Below, piece by piece: positions 5,158 to 8,278 of a stretch of 8,278 bases of DNA. This DNA is from Pelagilacustribacter hypolimneticus. GTDB lineage: Bacteria; Pseudomonadota; Alphaproteobacteria; Pelagibacterales; Pelagibacteraceae. The notes beneath the pieces were generated by a model. It did not search any database and was not told where the DNA came from. It worked only from the letters and a program-made list of their open reading frames with translations. The translations under genes were made by a program, and so were the position numbers. Position 1 is the stretch's first letter, and every line of letters begins with the position of its first letter. The DNA is taken from positions 1 through 8,278 of the forward strand of contig CBDDXH010000049.1 of the NCBI GenBank assembly GCA_965235125.1, given 5' to 3'.

Positions 5158-7556
5158 TAATTACATTTCCATGGCTTAAAGAACACTTAAAAACAAAAGC
5201 AGATGAAAAAAAACTTTTAGAGCAATTAACAAATATTGGTCTTGAAGTCGAAAGCGTTAAAGAAAATTCTGGAAATTTAAGTGAATTTAAAATTGCAAAA
5301 ATACTAAGAGTTGAGAGGCATCCAAACGCAGAAAAATTAACAGTTTGTGATGTTAGTCTTGGCAACGCAAAAGTTATAAAAGTTGTATGTGGAGCCCCAA
5401 ATGCCAGAGATGGATTGGTAACTATATATGCTCCTCCAGGTGCGATAATTCCAAAATCAAATTTAAAATTAAAAGTTGCTCTCATTAGAGGCATAGAGTC
5501 CAGGGGAATGCTTTGTTCTGAAAGTGAATTAAATTTATCTGATCAAAGCCAGGGAATTATAGAATTAAAAAACAAAAAAAATGAAATTGGAAAAAGTTAT
5601 TTTAAAAATGAGGGACAAAAAGTTATAGATATATCAGTAACGACTAATAGACCCGATTGCCTAGGTGTAAGAGGTATTGCTAGAGATTTAGCAGCTTCTG
5701 GATTGGGAAATTTTTTAAATTTAAAAAAATTTTTTTTTAAACAAAATTTTAAACAACCAATTAAAGTTTCAATTTCTAAAGAAAAAGACCAGGGCTGCTT
5801 AATGTTTGGTAGTTGCTATATTAAAGGAATTACAAATAAAGAAAGCCCTTCATGGTTAAAAGAAAAAATTATAGCACTTGGATTAAAACCTATTTCTGCT
5901 GTTGTTGATATTACAAATTATGTAATGTTTGATCTTAATAGACCTTTGCATGCTTATAATGCAGATAAATTAAACAAAGAAATAATAGTTAGAAATTCAA
6001 AGGAAGGCGAATATTTTGAAGCACTAGATAACAGAAAGCATGAACTTGATAATGGGATGTGCGTTATTACCGATCAAAGTGGTGTAATAGGTTTAGGTGG
6101 TATTATTGGTGGAGTGACAACATCGACCGAATTGGATACGAAAAATATTTTAATAGAATCTGCTTATTTTTTACCCTCATCAATTAGAAAAACTTCAAAA
6201 AAGCTTAATATTAATACAGATGCAAAATATAGATTTGAAAGAGGCATAGATCCCAATTCAATAATAGAAGGTTTGGAAGCAGCCACAGCCTTAATAATTA
6301 AAATTTGCGGAGGAACTGCAAGTAAATTTTCTATTACAGGGTCTAATCCTCAAAAAAATAAAATAGTTAATTTAGATATTGAAAAGTTTAAAAATATAAT
6401 TGGCATTTCTATTTCTATGCAAGAGGTTAAAAAAATTTTAACTTTATTGGGTTTTAAATTAAAAATTAATAAAAAAATTGTTAAAGCTGAAGTTCCTTCT
6501 TGGAGACCTGATATTTTACAAGATATAGATTTAATTGAGGAATTAATAAGAATTAAAGGTTTTGATAAAATTGAATTAATTAAACCTGAAAAAACAAGAG
6601 AAAAAGAAACACTCAATTTTAAACAAAAATTATTTCATCTTTCTCAAAGGGCTTTAGCTAGCAAAGGCTATGTAGAAACTATTACGTGGTCTTTTACAGA
6701 TTCTCGAATTGACAAAGAGTTTGCAAGAGACGAAAAAGAAATAAAAATTTTTAATCCTATATCTTCCGATTTAGATGTTTTGCGAAGATCAATTTTTTCT
6801 AATTTAGCTATTCATTTAAAGAAAAATCAAGACCAGGGTCACGAAGATCTATCAATATTTGAAGTTGGTCCAACTTTCTTTGGTAAAATTCCAGGCGAAC
6901 AACAAATTGTTGTTGGTGCTTTAAGATCTGGCGCTGTTATTAGAAAAAGTTGGTTAGAAAAAACAAGAAATGTTGATGTATTTGATATCAAAAGCGATGC
7001 AATTCGTACTTTGATTGAACTAGGTGTGGATTTAAATGATCTTTATATAAGCGATAAGACAAAAAATTGTTATCATCCTGGTCGCTCTGGAGCCATTAAT
7101 TTAAAATCTGAAAAAGGCGCCTATCTTGCTTACTTTGGTGAGCTACATCCGGCAATTGTTTCTAATTTAGATTTTAAAGAAAAAAATATTTATGGTTTAG
7201 AAATATTTTTAAAAAATATACCCCAACCAAATAAAAAAGTAAGAATGAATAAGGATAATTATGTAACTTCTGATTTTCAAAAATCAGAAAGAGATTTTGC
7301 ATTTGTAGTAGATAAATCTTTAAAAGCTAATGTGCTTGAAAATATTATAAAAAAATTAGATGAGAATATTATTAAAAAAGTAACAACTTTTGATATTTTT
7401 GAAGGCCAAAATATTCCAGAAGGAAAAAAATCAATAGCAATAAATGTTGTAATGCAAGCTATGGATAAAACTTTGACTGAAAAAGACTTAGACCAAATGA
7501 GTGAAAAAATAATTAATACGGTTAGAGACAAAACGGGTTCAACAATAAGATCTTGA
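5154..7556 (+). CDS. pheT: Phenylalanyl-tRNA synthetase beta subunit
   Basis: Partner of PheS; carries the tRNA-binding and editing functions that hydrolyse Tyr-tRNA-Phe. At 800 residues it is full length. Domains in order: N-terminal MIITFPWLKEHL; EMAP-like tRNA-binding fold about 40-150 (KILRVERHPNAEKL at 49-62, VVCGAPNARDG at 77-87); B3/B4 editing domain about 205-395, with VDITNYVMFDLNRPLHAYN (251-269, including His266), GGIIGG (315-320) and DAKYRFERGIDP (356-367); B5 domain about 400-475 (SWRPDI, DLIEELIRIKGFDKI); a catalytic-like core about 490-690; and an FDX-ACB anticodon-binding domain about 706-800 (SERDFAFVVD). Bases 5723-5738 form A7T9 in the linker between the first and editing domains (FLNLKKFFFKQNF). 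The start is an ATGA overlap with pheS; the stop TGA shares a base with the lepA ATG. Confidence 0.98.
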   Translation: MIITFPWLKEHLKTKADEKKLLEQLTNIGLEVESVKENSGNLSEFKIAKILRVERHPNAEKLTVCDVSLGNAKVIKVVCGAPNARDGLVTIYAPPGAIIPKSNLKLKVALIRGIESRGMLCSESELNLSDQSQGIIELKNKKNEIGKSYFKNEGQKVIDISVTTNRPDCLGVRGIARDLAASGLGNFLNLKKFFFKQNFKQPIKVSISKEKDQGCLMFGSCYIKGITNKESPSWLKEKIIALGLKPISAVVDITNYVMFDLNRPLHAYNADKLNKEIIVRNSKEGEYFEALDNRKHELDNGMCVITDQSGVIGLGGIIGGVTTSTELDTKNILIESAYFLPSSIRKTSKKLNINTDAKYRFERGIDPNSIIEGLEAATALIIKICGGTASKFSITGSNPQKNKIVNLDIEKFKNIIGISISMQEVKKILTLLGFKLKINKKIVKAEVPSWRPDILQDIDLIEELIRIKGFDKIELIKPEKTREKETLNFKQKLFHLSQRALASKGYVETITWSFTDSRIDKEFARDEKEIKIFNPISSDLDVLRRSIFSNLAIHLKKNQDQGHEDLSIFEVGPTFFGKIPGEQQIVVGALRSGAVIRKSWLEKTRNVDVFDIKSDAIRTLIELGVDLNDLYISDKTKNCYHPGRSGAINLKSEKGAYLAYFGELHPAIVSNLDFKEKNIYGLEIFLKNIPQPNKKVRMNKDNYVTSDFQKSERDFAFVVDKSLKANVLENIIKKLDENIIKKVTTFDIFEGQNIPEGKKSIAINVVMQAMDKTLTEKDLDQMSEKIINTVRDKTGSTIRS
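5723..5738 (+). repeat. A7T9 homopolymer tract inside pheT
   Basis: Seven As (5723-5729) are followed at once by nine Ts (5730-5738), within a longer A/T-only patch (about 5709-5740). The tract encodes the Lys/Phe-rich linker between PheT domains. Such a tract is self-complementary, intrinsically bent and prone to slippage; the reading frame through it is intact here. Confidence 0.8.
7268..7289 (+). repeat. Perfect inverted repeat inside pheT
   Basis: TTCTGATTTT (7268-7277) is followed two bases later by its exact reverse complement AAAATCAGAA (7280-7289). As RNA it makes a 9-bp stem with a UCAA tetraloop at the entrance of the FDX-ACB domain. The encoded residues SDFQKSERDF are conserved in the family, so the symmetry may be a by-product of codon choice. 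Confidence 0.6.
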
Positions 7557-8278
7557 TGTCTGAAATTGATCGAATAAGAAATTTTGCAATAATTGCTCAT
7601 ATTGATCATGGGAAGTCAACGATTGCAGATCGTCTTATTCATAAATGCGGAGGCTTAAGTGACAGGGAAATGTCAGACCAAGTTCTTGATTCAATGGATA
7701 TTGAAAAAGAGAGAGGAATTACAATAAAAGCACAAACAGTAAGATTAAATTATAAAGCTAGAGATGGGAAAGATTATATTCTAAATCTTATAGACACACC
7801 AGGTCATGTTGATTTTAGCTATGAAGTTAGCCGTTCTCTGTCTGCATGCGAAGGATCTTTATTAATTGTAGACAGCACCCAAGGTGTTGAAGCGCAGACG
7901 TTAGCCAATGTATATAAAGCTTTAGAGATTAATCACGAAGTCATTCCAATTTTAAATAAAATAGATTTACCTGCATCTGATTTAGAAAAAACAAAAAAAG
8001 AAATCGAAGATGTTATAGGTATTGACACCTCAAATGTGGTTAGCTGTTCTGGTAAAACTGGAGAGGGCATAGATGATATTTTAGAAAGTATTGTAAAAAA
8101 TCTTCCTGCTCCAAAAGGTAAAAAAGAAGAAAAGTTAAAATCTTTACTAGTTGATAGTTGGTATGACACTTATCTAGGTGTGGTTATTTTAGTAAGGGTA
8201 ATCGATGGACAGATAAAAAAAGGCATGAAAATTAAACTAATGTCCAATAATCAAGAACATATAATTGAAAAAGTTGGA
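7556..8278 (+). CDS. lepA: Elongation factor 4 (LepA), 3'-truncated
   Basis: Ribosome-associated translational GTPase related to EF-G, proposed to back-translocate or rescue stalled ribosomes or to help 30S biogenesis. The window shows 241 codons and ends on a codon boundary; the family is about 600 residues, so around 60% is missing. The GTPase domain is complete: G1 AHIDHGKST (14-22), G2 RGIT (53-56), G3 DTPGH (80-84), G4 NKID (134-137) and G5 SGK (165-167), where SAK is usual. The phrase DSMDIEKERGITIKAQTVRL is typical of LepA rather than EF-G or TypA. Domain II starts near residue 195 (LLVDSWYDTYLGVV). ATG at 7556 shares its A with the pheT TGA, giving the MSEIDRIRNF start; the upstream purines AAGA (7547-7550) are a weak ribosome binding site, so coupling to pheT is likely. 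Confidence 0.97.
   Translation, partial: MSEIDRIRNFAIIAHIDHGKSTIADRLIHKCGGLSDREMSDQVLDSMDIEKERGITIKAQTVRLNYKARDGKDYILNLIDTPGHVDFSYEVSRSLSACEGSLLIVDSTQGVEAQTLANVYKALEINHEVIPILNKIDLPASDLEKTKKEIEDVIGIDTSNVVSCSGKTGEGIDDILESIVKNLPAPKGKKEEKLKSLLVDSWYDTYLGVVILVRVIDGQIKKGMKIKLMSNNQEHIIEKVG

Noticed and set aside
5054..5494. Reverse-strand open frame of 146 codons
   Set aside because: It lies over the pheS end and pheT start, which have strong family motifs in the forward frame. Its translation has no recognisable domain; AT-rich codon use leaves the opposite strand open.
7277..7609. Reverse-strand open frame of 110 codons over pheT and lepA
   Set aside because: It is antisense to the conserved FDX-ACB domain and the LepA start. 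Its hydrophobic look comes from complementing Lys- and Asn-rich codons.
7933..8169. Reverse-strand open frame of 78 codons in lepA
   Set aside because: It is antisense to the G4-G5 region of the LepA GTPase domain, so coding is not credible.

Overview
The window looks like part of the chromosome of an AT-rich, streamlined alphaproteobacterium. By eye GC is roughly 30%, genes are packed with gaps of 0 to 57 bases, and A/T homopolymers are common. The protein sequences fit this: PheS has the C-terminal LDVPT...GLSR tail usual in alphaproteobacteria, and the first gene belongs to an alphaproteobacterial type of GT4 glycosyltransferase (HARSRAP, PGRLTRWKG). A marine lineage such as Pelagibacterales (SAR11) or a HIMB59-like group is my best guess. 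That is inference from composition and protein style, not a search result.

All genes lie on the + strand and read like one transcription unit. The order is a 5'-truncated GT4 glycosyltransferase (1-947); thrS, threonyl-tRNA synthetase (956-2872); infC, initiation factor IF3 (2873-3418, GTG start directly after the thrS stop and in the same frame); rpmI, protein L35 (3476-3676); rplT, protein L20 (3684-4040); pheS and pheT, the two subunits of phenylalanyl-tRNA synthetase (4090-5157 and 5154-7556, 4-base overlap); and lepA, elongation factor 4 (7556 to the window end, 3'-truncated, 1-base overlap with pheT).

Apart from the glycosyltransferase, every gene serves translation: charging tRNA with Thr and Phe, initiating, building the 50S subunit, and a ribosome-associated GTPase. 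The thrS-infC-rpmI-rplT-pheS-pheT core is the same order as in Escherichia coli. The differences here are lepA straight after pheT, a glycosyltransferase straight before thrS, and no pheM leader-peptide gene before pheS.

Only two gaps are long enough for regulatory RNA. The 57-base infC-rpmI gap has a small hairpin and no Shine-Dalgarno for rpmI. The 49-base rplT-pheS gap can form two hairpins that share the bases AGGG and so exclude each other; one is followed by a U-rich stretch and the other encloses the pheS ribosome binding site. I found no RNA genes, mobile elements, CRISPR arrays or defence genes. Apart from these RNA-scale signals, this is a conserved housekeeping region and I see no undescribed system.
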